From: Emydura subglobosa | Lineage: Eukaryota > Chordata > Testudines > Chelidae | Direction: 5' to 3' | Assembly: GCA_007922225.1 (NCBI GenBank) | Contig: ML679969.1 | Location: 14,443,999-14,507,998, forward strand | Length of the DNA: 64,000 nucleotides | Part shown: positions 16,401 through 30,700 of the stretch, one piece after another | How positions within the stretch are numbered: the stretch's first letter is position 1 | Layout: each line of letters begins with the position of its first letter | Made by a program: the position numbers and the translations under genes | Notes under the pieces: generated by a model | What the model saw: the letters and a program-made list of their open reading frames with translations, nothing else | Told to the model about the DNA's origin: nothing | The model's database searches: none

Positions 16401-19400
16401 TACCTGCAGGATTGGGGCTTTGTCCTGGGAAGCAGTGACTGGAAAAGTGACTCTTGGGGTGGGATAATCAGCTAAACATGAGCTCCCACTGTGATGCTGT
16501 GGTCCAAAGAGCTAATGTGATCCTGGGATGCATAAATGGGAATCTCAAGTAAGCGCAGAGAGGTTGTTTTACCTCCATAATTGGCACTGGTGCAAGCACT
16601 GTTGGAATACAGTGTCCAGTTCTGGTGAGAGTTCAGAGACAAACCATGAAAATGAGTAAAGGATTACCAAACAGTGACAGACTCAGAGAGCTCAATCTAT
16701 TTAACTTAAAGAAAAGGTTAAGGAATGACTTGACTACAGTCTGTAGGTATCTATATGGGGAACAAATATTTAATAATGGGCTCTTCAGTCTAGCAGAGAA
16801 AGTGATAACACTCCAATGGGCTGGAAGTTGAAGCTAGACAAATTCAAACTGGAAATAAGACAAAAAATGTAATGGTGAGAGTAATTAAACACTGGGTCAT
16901 AACAGAGTCTCCGCCACTGACCATTTTAAATCAAGATTGGATGGTTTTCTAAAATATCTGCTCTAGAATTATTGTGGAAAATTCTATGGCCTGCGTTATG
17001 CAGGAGGTCGACTAGATGATCACAGTGGTCCCATCTGGCCTTGGAATCAATGAAGCTATGAAAAAAGGTCAAGTGGAAAATATGTGAATTCACAGCAACA
17101 GCTTTTCATGGAAGAAGGACAGTTAAAGAGCAAGCAAAAGGAAAATAAAGATTTAACAGTTAACAATTGTTTCTTCTCTGCGATCAAAGAGTTACTTTGA
17201 TTATTGTGGCAGATCTTACACATTAGATAGGTGATTCCCAAAACTATCATTTCAAAGGCATTGTAGAATTTAGCTATTCTCCAGAATCATCACATTTTAC
17301 TACTTTCAGATCATAGTTACGTAACACTTCCCTTTGTTGAAAGAAAATTCACTTAGTTCAAAGAAAGGAATTAGTTAATATAAGATATACAAATTTAATG
17401 TACTTTCTGATGTCAATCCTAACAGCCCTCTTATTGTACGTACAGCATATACATTGCTTTCTGAAAAGATTATATTTTGTGAATGGCATAATCTGAGCAC
17501 AGTCAGGTAGCCAAAAACTGGAGTTTTAATTTGAGTTCTGACACTCTCTCCCTTTTCCAGTTTCTTTGTCTGTAAAATGGGGATAAAAACCACTCTCCTC
17601 CTTGTGAGGATTTGTGTTTCTGAAGTGCTATATAAATGCCGAGAACTCCAAATCGTGCTGAGTGACCACATTCTTCATTTGTGTAGTGAAGCATGTTAGG
17701 CACTTCACTGAGACTTAAGCAAACAAAATCCTTATCCCAGAGCCCACAATCTAAAAACCTGTAAGTAGATGGAGCTCCCATGCTTCTCTGAAGAGCATTT
17801 ATACTGTACATAAGGTAGTCTTACCCCCTTCCTGGGGTTTGACCTTCATGGCAATACAACATAAATTTCAACTCAGATCTTCCTTACCAAGCCTGGCTGT
17901 ACCCAGTATTTTCCCTACAGAATTTCCTCTCTTCCCACCCTAGTTCCCTTTGCTTCTGCAAGAGACATATTTCAGCCTCCTACCTTCAGTTAACAAAATA
18001 CACCTGCTACAACTCAGCAGGAAATACTCAGCGCCTTCCTACATAATTCAAGCACCTTATATTAGGATGACTCAGAGGAGCCTTAAGTCTCTGTGCAGGA
18101 TCCCAGAGTCTGTCAGCCTGTTATATGCACGTATATGAGGACTGAGTACACTTGCATAACAAAGAAGCAAGCAACTTATACTCCACATTTTTTGTTCTGG
18201 GTATGTGTCACAATACATTCTCTAGCTATATTTGTTAGAGAAAATACATCACTGGTTTCCAGCAGATTTGGCAATGGTTTTGTTCAGTGTCTTTTCTTTT
18301 TAAACTGGTGTTTGTAAGTTTGACAGGTGCATAAGCTAAATGTAATACTTCTCATTCCTAGTAAGACTGACAACTGCAGATTAGCTCCCATTGTTCACAC
18401 AAACAATAGTGGTAGTGCATTGGTACTGAGCTCACTAAGACCTTGTCTATATTTGTGGGGACATGTAGGGTATACATAGCTACATGCCCAGTGTAAGGCA
18501 GGCCGTGTCCACACTTGTCACTGTGGTGTGTAGCTAGACTCCAGCAGCAGGGAGGCAGCAGAGAGCTGCTGGAGCCTTTCCTCTCTGCCTCCCCCCTGCC
18601 AGAGCTTCTCCCCACTGCTGGAGCCTTTCAATGAGATGGAGAAAGGCTCTGGCAGCTGGACATTACATTGCTAAAAATAGCAGTGTAGATGTGGGAGGCG
18701 CTACGTGGGCATGTAGAGAAACGTGCAGAATATATACTATAAGGTTCAGGTGTGTAGGTAACTACTCACCTAAGTTGTGCCTCACTGTCTACTTTGCTTT
18801 TTATACCTGTGCTAGCTGGGTGTGCAATATCTGTAATCTACATGCCACTGAAAGGATAGACATACAGTACCTTAAATAAGAGAAGTTCCTCCCCCTTCCC
18901 CAGGCTGATCTGCAAGCATCAGCTGAAAGGTACTTGAATGCATCCTGACCATAAACATACGCTTGATCATTATATGTATATTCCTTTTTCCTTTATTGCC
19001 ATATTAAAAGTACCCTTCCTATCTTAGGTTTGATATACTCACCGTGCTGACAAGCTTTGGGATACTTGATATAAGACACAGATTTTGTACACAAGGACCA
19101 GACAGTTATCCGCAGCTGTTGGAAAGTGAAAGAGATAGGGAAATATTTCTTTAACTTTGCAGATGAAAAAAGTGTACAAAGAATCTAATTCAACACTAAA
19201 CTAGATCATTGTACTTTTTGTACTGGGAGGGTCTCGAATTAAAACGAACTGGACATGGAACCAAAAACTTTTCTAACAAACTTTTCCACTTAAAACATAT
19301 TTTCCTAACTGCAATCTAATATAGAGTCACTACGTTTTATTAAAAAACCTAACAAATGTATTTGTTACATATTAGATATTTTAATAACTGATCAAGTTAA

Positions 19401-22400
19401 AAACAGCTTCAAAATTAACAAACCTAGCTCTCCTATTTTAGTTAAATTGTTTTCAGGTGTAGTTTATATGGAAGTCATTATACAAAATCAAGTTGCATTG
19501 TACTATAGTATACAGAATTACCCAGGACATGTGGAGATTGGCACCCCCATTCACCCAAAGGCTGGAAATTCCAACAAAGCATCACACCCAGCCCTCTTCC
19601 AGACTTGTATCCAATATGCTGCTTTACCTTGAAGGTTTTCAGTTTTATTTTAAAAGGAGACGTGGCATCCAAACTGGTCCAGAACTCTGGCACCAGAAGC
19701 CTGGGCTATATGTAGAGCGCTTAATAAGAGATCAGGTTATTAAAAATGCAAGTGAATTTAGGAGCTGCAACAAACTAGATCACTAATCCTACACTTTGGA
19801 AGTATGGCCTAGATCCTCAAAGATATTTTAAGCTCCTACATTCCACTGAAATCAACCCTTTATGGATCTGGACCAATGTAATTAACCTTAATGTGAAAGA
19901 CTTTATACAACACTGAACCTACATATGTGTGCTGCAATATTTATGCAAAAAGAGAGCATTTATAGTCACTACAGTTTAGCTTTATCCTTTCATTTATTTA
20001 TTTTTGTGGGTTTAACTAAGGATATTTGTGAGCTCTGATTGCTAGGAATGTTAGGTTCCCACAAATACAAAATCCCTACCTTTCAGTTGATGATGATATT
20101 TATTCCAATTTAGTAATGGAAGCACATAGCAATGCAGTGTTGATAAGATGTATAAAAGAAGCAGAAAGTTAACATGGCCAACAATACTTTATTAAAATTT
20201 ACATTAAGAATTATTAAATGCTGACAGCAGTGTAAGAGCTAGCATCACAATTGCCAATGTGTTATAGGAAGTCATTTTCACCCAGATCTATGTGATTTGT
20301 AAACCATTACATGAATCTGGAAGAATGTGAAATACACAGGCAAGAGGTGAGAAATTCTTCTTAGTGAATGATATGAGAATGGGAAACAGCATGTCAACTT
20401 AAAAGAGTGAAATGCTTGGGATGAGATTACTAATTACTGACTCTTCACTGTATTTTTCAGTTTAAAAAAATCAAGACCTGAGCTAACCAATTTTCATTAT
20501 TCTTTCCCCTTTCTTAACCACAGAAACAGAAAAAAGTGACATGTTATACAACTTTTGGAAGGACTTGATTTTCTAAAGAATCAACATAAGCCATACAAAA
20601 TAAACCATTTACATGGTGTTTGGGTATTTTTGGAGACTCATGCATCTGTAGAATGCAGGAACTACACAGGAGGCAGTCAGCTGCAAAACAGGCCTCTCCA
20701 CAGCAGGTCAAGGTCACAGCCTGTATTACAGAAGCTCTGCATTACCATCTGCAGATTATTCAATTAAAAACAAATACTTAATCTACCATAGCAACAGCAG
20801 CAACACCAGACATGTCTTCATCAACATGTCCGGTGAATCTTTGCATTTATATTTGGAGAGAGGAATGTTTTCCAATATAATTTTTTCTAGCTTTTTCAAT
20901 ATTTTGTTATAACAAGGGGATACTATAAGAAAGTGACAGGTACAGTACAGTACTGTAGGGCACCAAGAAATCTTACAACCAATAGCAAAGTAGGCCTAGT
21001 ACGGTGTTTAACCACATCACTCTACGTATTGATTTTAATCTTTCCACTAAGCAAAGGGGTGGGGGGAACCTAGAATATATAATGGCAACATCTATAGTTA
21101 CATTAGATGGTCTATAACGGTGGCTCTCAACCTTTCCAGACTACCTCTCTTTCAGGAGTCTGATTGGTTTTGCATACCCCAAATTTCACCTCACTTAAAA
21201 ACTACTTGCTTACAAAATCATTCACAAAAATGTCACAGCACACTATTACTGAAAAATTGCTTACCTTCTAATTTTTACCATATAATTATAAATCAATTGG
21301 AATATAATTATACTTGCATTTCAGTGTATAGTATATAGAGCAGTAGAAACAAGTCATTGTCTGTGTGAAAGTTTAGTATGTATTGACTTCGCTAGTGCTT
21401 TCTACATAGCCTGTTGTAAAACTAGAAAAATATCTAGATGAGTTGATTAACCCCCTGGAAGACTTCTGCATAGCCTTAGGGGTACGCATACTCCTGTTTG
21501 AGAGCAACTGGTCTTTAACAATCCTGAAGCTATAGGAAGTATCTCCCTACAAGACATAAACCAACCACTTCCAGAGTTAGGGAGAGCTTCCATCATGGTC
21601 AGTTTATTTTGTACTTGTCCATGGATTTGTGCAACTTCCTCTGAAGCATCTGGTACTGAACACCATTGGAGATGGGATTTCAAGCTGAACAGACCACTAG
21701 TCTTATCGGCTGTGGCGTTTTTTTGTGTTTCTACAGCAATTTTTGTAGACATCTCTCATTTCACTAGAATGTATTTTCTTGCCACCAAGACAGATTCTGC
21801 ACTTGACCTCCTGGTTGTGGCCACTGTCACAACTTGTACCTGGAGCAAACTATAAACTTTAGTGCTGCCTCCCCCCACCGCCTCCACTCATGTCCTCACT
21901 GAAGTGTTTAAATTCCTCTTCAAAGAATCCAGCTAAATGTCACCTCCACAGAGAAGCATCAGGAGAGGCCTAAAGCAAAAGGACTAACGCTGTCTTTTTT
22001 TAATATACCAAACTCTACATACAGCACCACAAGATGCTTCAGATGAAGAATAAATCTAAAGAGCAAAGAAAGCTTGTAAAGAGATTTAAAGACGTTGCTC
22101 ATAAGTTGACCCAGCATTTCTAGATAGCAAGAAATAATACAACCAATTAGGCCCCCAAGCCTCTTTTATGTCAAGCAAAAAGAAAGAAAAAGTACAGGAG
22201 GTAGTGGTGGACATGATTAGTGCTAATTTGAAGAGTATATAATATAGTAATTTCACCAGGAATCCACTAGACTGACCTTTGATGATCAATTTTTATGTCC
22301 AGCAATTTTATTGTTGACTTCCAGACATGCAAAAATACATTAGGCTGCTCCTGTTACAAGATTTATTTTAAAAATACCAACACAATGCCTACTCACGTTT

Positions 22401-25400
22401 TTCTACTACAGCAACTGCAATAGTGACATGCTGCTTGCCCCTATTAATTGCACTGTTAATTGTACTTGCCTCTGTTCCTCCCTTAATCCAATCCAGAATC
22501 TCTTACACACGCACGCACGCACGCCACTTAATACAAGCTTAGCAGCTGCAAGCTTTGAATGTTAAATTCTGGGTTATAGTCAAGCTTCCAAGTTTATAAC
22601 TGAAATACTGACTTGGCCTCCTGACCAAGTATCTACTGGCTATGAAAGAGTCATAGAGTTTAATGCCAGAAGGGACTAGTTCATCTAGTCTGACTTCCTG
22701 TATATCATAAACCATCAACAGCACCCAGCAACCACACACTAAACCCAACAATTGAAATTAGACTAAAGTATTACAGCCCACAGGAGACTCAATATGTGCC
22801 ACAGGAAGAGCATAGGTGGGACCAAGGTGTTCAGTGCCTGAGTCCCCAGCATTGGCACTATACACTTGATGTCCTCCTGGCCTTTTCTGCACATGAACTG
22901 TCTTGGCCCTTCAGTATAGGGCAAATCCCTGCTGCTTGAGTCAAGCCCAAGTACACAGGTCAGGTGAACTCCACGAGAGTAGGAGAAAGCAAGCCTCCCC
23001 ACAGGCTGCAGCTCTTCTTCAGCCTCTATTCCATGAGGGAAACTACCCTATCTCTGCTTTGCCTTCTACAGCAGCGCAGAATGAACCCCACATCAGTGCC
23101 CAACACCCTGTCTTCTCATGCAGCAGGACCACACCAGTTCCACTGCACAGGAAGGGTTGCAATGCCCCACTAGCTAACGTTGCTTGGACACCATATGACA
23201 CTCAGTTTGGAATAAATAAGCAAATGATGTACACAATATATTATTCAAACCAAGAACTTTCCTGGCTTTTGTATTGTTTGGTAGCTTCTAAGCTTAAAAA
23301 AAAATACATGCGGAGAAATATATGAAAACCAAAAACTCACAAAAGGTATAGCAAGATAAGCATGGTTACAGACAGGAAAAGTGATTAAAATAAAGCTATA
23401 ACATGTTGGGATTACATTTTTAATCAGATTGTTCTGAAAACACCTATGAAGCATATACAGTCAGAAAAAAGGTACCATTTTTCTTCAATATTTTCTCCAA
23501 TACACTTACTATTCACTATTGCAGAGAAACCTATACAGGAGAGCATGATCTTTATTATACATTTCCAATCTTAAAACAGCTTAAAAGTATCCAAAATTGT
23601 ACTGGGTACAATTCTTCTTTATATTTATTAGAATACCCCCTTCATTTTGTCAGTCCCTGGAAAAGCCATTTATGACAAATTTCACTATAAAGTTCTATTA
23701 AATATCTTTATTTTACTACTATAGCCTGTGCTCATTGTGTGTACACTCAGAGCATGTTTTAATATTACTGCACATATTTCTACATATCTCATCTGTATGT
23801 GACTCATTTATAATGAATAAATAAAAATAGGCATTATGATATTGCTGATTTTGACATGTTCAGGCTGTACATGGATCACAAGTCTGTAACCAATTGTTAC
23901 AAAAAGATACTTTTATAAAAGAAATACCAGACTAACTGAAGGTCTTGTAGTGGGCACCCAGGCTTTTTGGATATGCAAAGCACATCTATTCAGCCTCTTA
24001 AGGCACTTGTAAAGAGAAGGTACCTGTAATAACCCGCAGGATCTCCTGTCCTGCTCAGATGTGTCACTTGAGGAGCAACTGTGATCTCGTACAATAAGCA
24101 CATGGCTGGAAGTCAGGAGACCTGAGAATCACTGATATCCTTAACAAATCACATAGACCAACATTTTCAAATGTGGGTGCCTAACATAAGTGGCCTGATT
24201 TTCCAAGTTAAGTGCCTAAAGTTTGAAAATATTGTTCTTACTCTTTCTGACTCATCCCACCTGTAGAATAGGAAGACTGTTTCCCAAACTTTGAGAAGTA
24301 CTTTGAAATCTATGGATGAAATGCAGAGTATAGTTATATTGTGTACATTTCATTGTCAACATGTAATTAGTCCCATGGAGACGAAAGCCTTCATATTCCC
24401 AACGGTAGCAGCCACATTTATCCACATACTTGCCCTAACCCTCTATGCAAACTAGCACAAGAAAGATTGTTTTCACTGGTAGCAGAGGCAAAGAAGGGAT
24501 GGAAGAAAGTACAATGCTTCCTGCATGTGAAAAAAGGTAAAACAGAGTTTAACAAATGAATTTTCTGTGACAAAAAATGGCCATTTTTGCTGCAGGGAAA
24601 AACTGATTTTGGCTGATTTGATCAGAGGCAAGCATTTCTTTACTGATCATCCCAAGAAGTTCTCTCTTCAGTGTAGAGGACTGGATTGAGTGAATTGTCA
24701 AACTCAAATCCTAATAGTAATGGTGTCCAAGAAGTGATCAGCTGTTGTTTTGCAGTGGAAAAACAAACCAAAAGCAGCAGCATTTTAAAATAGCTTAAAA
24801 ACAGCTGAGAATAAAATAGTATTTAGATGGTAACATGATAAACAGTCTCCAGTGCTGGGTTAGAGACTTCAACCCAACTTTGACAGCTTTAGGCAGGTGT
24901 GAGACTAACAATTTTCACTAGACAAAAACACACTTTTAAACAAACCTGCATCTCAAGTAACTGTCAACTTTTGTCCCAGACTTGACTGGGTCACAAGGCC
25001 TCCTTACATAGCTGCGTCTGTCAGCACAGGATTTCAGAGGATTATTCAGGACACATTCCTTGACAGAAAGTATGTTTCAACCAATATAGCCATTTACAAT
25101 TACTAAGGATTAGCTCCGATATACACAAGAGCACACTTCTTTAAACTGTGGCTGTAATTTACAACAGGTTCACTGGTGTCTTAACCGCCCTGACTGAGCT
25201 AGAAAATGCAGAAATATACAGTTCATAAATATTTATTTCTAGTGGAAATATTGGATGAACTCCTTACATTCTAGCTGAGTTCTCTCTTCAAAATACAGAG
25301 ACTCCCACACTGTGCAACATGCAGACAGAAGGACATCATCATAAAATGAAAGATATCTGGCAAAGTATCTTCTTTCCCATTGGAAAATGCTACCAGGCTG

Positions 25401-27736
25401 TTATATTTATACAGCAATAGTACAAGTTATCTTGAAAGTGCAATTCTGCTCTGAAAATTGACTATGAAAAAATTGTCACTTCACTATATGGATCTGAACC
25501 AACACCCAGTTCAGAGTTCTAACTGTTTACTGTAACAGGTAAGGTGTGTGTGTGTCTTATATTTGTATTTTGTAGTAGGAATAAAAAGTAACTACAGGAG
25601 ACTGAACTGATTTCTATTCCACTTCTTGAGTCAACAGAATTATAAACTAAGATTTCTAAATGAGCCAGAAAGAACCCAGCTTGGTTTTCAATTCCTGGCT
25701 CAGTTTGCAGAGCTCGTAGTTAGAAGTACATCTTTTAGGTTTTAAATTAAACTGGAGTGATCTGGAGTCACTGAAACAGAAACATGCAACCCCACAATGC
25801 CATTAAGAGAATCACTTTTCATACTCTAATCACACTTTAAGGATGCTAAAAGCATCAACATTTTGAAATCAGCTCAATACACCCTGAATGATAAAAATCA
25901 AACTGCAAACTTTGCAAGTACCCAGTCCTTATTTTGGTCTAGTTACTTTGCTCTGTGTGTGTGACACAAAGGGGAAATTTTAGTTAAACAAAGTTGTAAG
26001 TGACTGAAAGCACTTGTGGATATGATGGTAGACCCTAATAGAGGTTACACCTTTTATATCATCACAGTCTGCAGTATCCTAGCTGCTTGGACAATTTACA
26101 GGAGGACTGTCTGACTAAAACACAGACACACCCCAAACCAGACATACACACACACACACACGCCACAATCCTCCTAGAAATGCAAGCTAGAGGAGAAAGC
26201 CTGAAAGCTCCTCACTTCTGAAGGGGGCTTGCAGGATTCAGCCCTGCATATCTATCTTGTTTTGTCACTTCTCATCTATTTTTTTTTTCAAATTCTGGTG
26301 CTGTTCTATTAAGTGTTATACCACATGTGACCAGGTATGGTTATTGGATTTTTTTGTTTTGTTTTTTAAATTAAAAAGATAGTACATGCAAAACCTACTT
26401 TGTTAATTCAGCATTAAGATCACATTTAAATAAATAAAAAACAAAATCAGGAATGCGGTAGAGTTCTCTTAGGAACTTTTAACTCTCACACATACATACT
26501 ACTAAATGTAACAAATACCCAAAGACTATGCAACTTGTATAAATTAATGTTTCTATGAAGACCATAACTACTGCATTCCTTGACTTCTTGTTTAAGTGTA
26601 ACCACAACAGTTTTTGCAGTTTTTGTATACATCATATTCTCACAAACATTATCATTTTTCATCCCTTATATAGCTGGTTCTTTACCCAAGTTATAAATGG
26701 TACATCAAATGATATCCCTTAACAACACATTCCTTATTTATTCAAAAGAGTACTCAATGATTTGTAATCCTAATTATTTTACTGCTTCACACCATTCAAA
26801 AACTGAAAACAGTGCTTATACTTTATTGCTTAAAAGTAAGTGCCTATAATTTTATTTAAATATTTGGTATCAATGCTACTTTTAAATGTTTGATGGAAAT
26901 AGTCTCTTTTGCTGTTATGTGGAATGAGGAATAGTGGCTGATGCTGGATTCAATGGACCAAATTCTATGTTCAAAAAGTTACTGACCCTGATTAATGTTT
27001 TCCAAGAGATTTAGTCAATAAAGTATGGGCTCAATGCAACTAAAGACCAAGGAGCAAGGAGAAGACACACAAAAGAAAATACATAGTTTTTAAAAGCAAG
27101 TTAGGGATTTTATACTCAACTTCTTTTAAACTAAATATACCATAACTACCACCATACAAACTATAATACAGGACAATGCGGGGCAATACTCAGCAAAAAA
27201 AATAAAATACAAGGACAGGAACAACACTTTTCTATACACCATCTCCAGTAAGTTTGTGTCACTGGGTTGAACTGTGTACTATTCTGCATATTTTGACTGC
27301 ATCACTTGTGTGAAGTGTTAGATACTATCTGTAGGATTTTGCATAACTGCATGTTGTGCCATAATGTTTGGTCTCAGATATATGGTGTTGAAGGATTCTC
27401 ATTTGCAATAAAACAAGTTTAAACTGAAACATTTTCAGATTTGCATTGATCTTAGATACATACAGCATAATGTTGTGTGTCTTAAAAGGTACCCACTACT
27501 AAGTTTGCACACTCATGAGCAGTGATGGACTTTAAAGTATTCATGGAAAAGTCTCCCATATATTTTAAGTTAGACACTGGTTTCCTGCATGCAAATCAGA
27601 TCAGAAAAATCAGTGTTATGTTGTTTATAATTCATATACCGTACAGAGCACCCACTATAAAAATAACTCATATGCAGTTTAGTTATAGAAAGTTATAAAT
27701 CACAGAGGTAGCTAAAAACCAAGTATCATAATCACA

Positions 27737-27771
<35 letters not shown>

Positions 27772-30700
27772 TTTGTAGTAGGTGTATGAACAACTATTAA
27801 TGAACTTATTTTGGAGCTCACATGATGACCTGAAGAATTACAAGTATAAGTCATAATTAGTTGGTGCTATATGAAAATGTCAGACTACCAAATCTGAGCA
27901 GTATGGGTTAACACAAAACCTTTAAATGATCCCTGAACTTGATAATGTACATAATACCATGATATTAAGTATCTTGATAGTTCCTGTCTCAAACACCGTC
28001 TGTCCCAGTAGACTATGGATTTAGTGTAGTAGAGAGTAAACACAACACAGACACCAGCATAACCCAAGCAGCTGTCTGACACAAGTTAATTTAGCAACCT
28101 GTTTACAGCTGGAGAGAAAACCTATCCCAACACAGATGCCAACTTGGCAAAGTCTTAAATGAAATCCTGTAGGGTCAAACTGAGTTCCGATGGGTGGTAA
28201 TAAATACTCACTAGTCCACCCACACATGCACGTGCCATTATGAACCTACTTGTAGCATGCAGCAGCAAGAGCCAGCCAGAGTGTTGGTTACTCAAACTAC
28301 AACAATCCTGCCTGACTATTAGACATACGTCTGTCTTTAGTTTGAACAACTGGACTCATTTTTGTCCCCACCAAGACAATCAATATTGGGAAAACTCATT
28401 CCTGGAATCACTACCCTATAGTCACCACAATGCCCTGAAAAAAGAAAGGAAGTGCTGAAGTATACTCAGAAACCTGTCCTCTCTCTCTCTCTCTCTCCAC
28501 CTGACACCAAAAACTCCTATGTGAAACTCATTTAAAAATCCCAGTGTGTGTGTCATGAAATATTTTCTGACTATATTCAATTTCACTCTCACACTCACTC
28601 AGAAACGTTAGCATTCAAGACTCACATTAACTCTCTACTGTCCACACACACAACAAAACATTCCTCTCATAGCCACATCAAAGATACCAACTCCGATATT
28701 CTGCTCTCCCTGCCAGCACAGGGCTTCTCCCATTGATAATGGGAATTTCACAAATGTAAGAAGAGCAGGATATAGAAATCAAGGTCCATGGTGTAGAAGA
28801 GAGGAAAATTCACTTCTCCAAAGTCATTTTCTCACCTTGAGAAAGTACTTTACCTGTAAAACTAACACTCATATCCAGCGAGGTAAAATTTCCATAAGCA
28901 TTAAAGAATTTTGCAGCAAACAGATACTATGAAATGGTTGGATTAAAAAGTGAATTTAGTGTTGGTGAAAGTTACCGGTGTGACCGCTCTGGCGTCTGAT
29001 GTCCTATGTTTATTCACACAGAACAGGTCCAGTGGCAAGACAAATTTACTGTATTTAGTTCTTAGCTTCTTTTCACTATTAATATTACTGCTCTGAGCCC
29101 TGATCAAATCAGATAGTTCGGAAAACACCTGTGAAACTCCTCCTATTGTTTTCAATGAGTTTTGAACCAGGCTCATACTGACCAAACTCCCAATGTCATA
29201 TCTTGATTAGAATTCCAAACTAAGGCCCTTATCCTGCAAGCACTAGCACATGTGCTTAATTTTAGTCCTGCAAGAAGTTCCACTAAAATCAATAAGACTA
29301 ATCACATGAGTAAAGTTAAGCATATGTGGAAATGTCTGCAGGTCAGGTTCTAAGTCTCAGAAGTAATTTATCTAAGCAGCATTGCCTTATTTTTATTTAA
29401 AAGGTCAGTCTTACTTAAAAATCATGCTATAAACTTATATTATCAGATCATATTAAATTACTAAAACAGAAATTTTTAAAATATAGTTTATTTATTGCTT
29501 TTCATGTTTATGCTTCCTTTTTGCATCCCTCATCTTGGATAATGAAAATCAGTTAGGTTACTGTCACTTCCAGACTCTTAATACCTTAGAGGAGGAAATC
29601 TGTTTAAAACAACTGTTTCCATTAGTGTTATAGAAACATTTACATTCACAGATTTTCGAAAAGTTTGTGTGTGTGTTGTGTGTGTGTGTGTGGGGGGGGG
29701 TGTTGGTTGTTTTTGTTTTTTGCCCAAATCTGAGTTTTGGGTCACATTTATCATCTTTTTTTAAAATGCATAATTTCACTTAAAAAGGCATAAATGTTCC
29801 ATATTCCACCTTTTCATCAAAAACTAGGAGAGCAAACTATAAAAGAACTAAGCAGTGATTAAGCAGAACTGATCTAAAATGAGAAAAAATGTACACAGTG
29901 TATACATCAATTAATAGAACACTACAGCTTTAAGAGCTTTGGGCTATTTTAGGAGTCATGTGCAGACAGTAATATTTGATAATCTAGAGAACAATCATGA
30001 CTTCACGCTTACGTGAAACTCAGTTGTATTGAGAATATGACGACCATCTGGACTCCAGCACGAAGCCACCAATCCTGCTGACCCTTCATCAATCTTGCAG
30101 TGCCAGTCTGGCTGCTCCAAGGACCAGACCTAGGTCAGAGAGACTAGACAATCAGTGCAGCAAACTGAATAGTACATCAAAACCGCCTCTCCTCACAGAA
30201 CCACACTACAGATAAGAAAGAAAATTCCATCTACACATAACCACAGAGGCCAGGAAACTTTTGAAAGCCTTTGGTCATGAAGGACTGGCGCTGGATCCCA
30301 TTACAAAAGTAAGCCATACATCTCTGTGCATTAACACAAGTCAAAGAATATATTCTTCTGTCATGTTTTTGAATAACCATCCTTCTTAAAGCTTTTGCTC
30401 CCTTTAAGAAAAGTCTGCATGTATTTCTTTCTTTCTGAATAACAGATATGAGATACTCTATAGCAGTTTTTGTTTTTATAAATTTGCTCCAAGTGTTTTT
30501 ATTCTGAGGTTATTTGTCTTCAGACCAACAAAGTTTTAATCAAGGTTATAACAAACAGTAGCAACCTCAGCTTTTTTCAAAAGATGTGTTATTAATCACA
30601 GTGTCGGTTACTTTGGTAAGGACACTCAATTAGTGCTTGACATTAGAAGTTCTCAGTTCAGCAGTTAGTAAAAAGAAACCATATGCCATGCTATATCTGT

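Larger units (their letters stand above)
13854..19042 (-). other. WRAP73: WRAP73 intron 4
   Basis: A 5.2-kb intron, about 60% occupied by the nested CR1 elements, then the MIR-like and foldback pieces listed separately. No exon-like sequence is seen on either strand between them. Confidence 0.8.
19116..30012 (-). other. WRAP73: WRAP73 intron 3
   Basis: 10.9 kb, mostly AT-rich. It holds the separately listed hAT MITE, CR1 and palindromes, plus simple repeats: ACGC units at 22505-22523, CA near 26146-26163, T-run at 27739-27768, CT at 28479-28496 and GT/G-rich at 29664-29702. Short open frames have no recognisable family. Confidence 0.75.

Noticed and set aside
22505..22523. ACGC tandem units as a possible CRISPR-like or regulatory array
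   Set aside because: It is a plain tetranucleotide microsatellite in vertebrate intron DNA.
27739..27768. T-run at 27739-27768 as a possible processed-pseudogene tail
   Set aside because: No coding remnant of any recognisable mRNA lies next to it; treated as a simple repeat.
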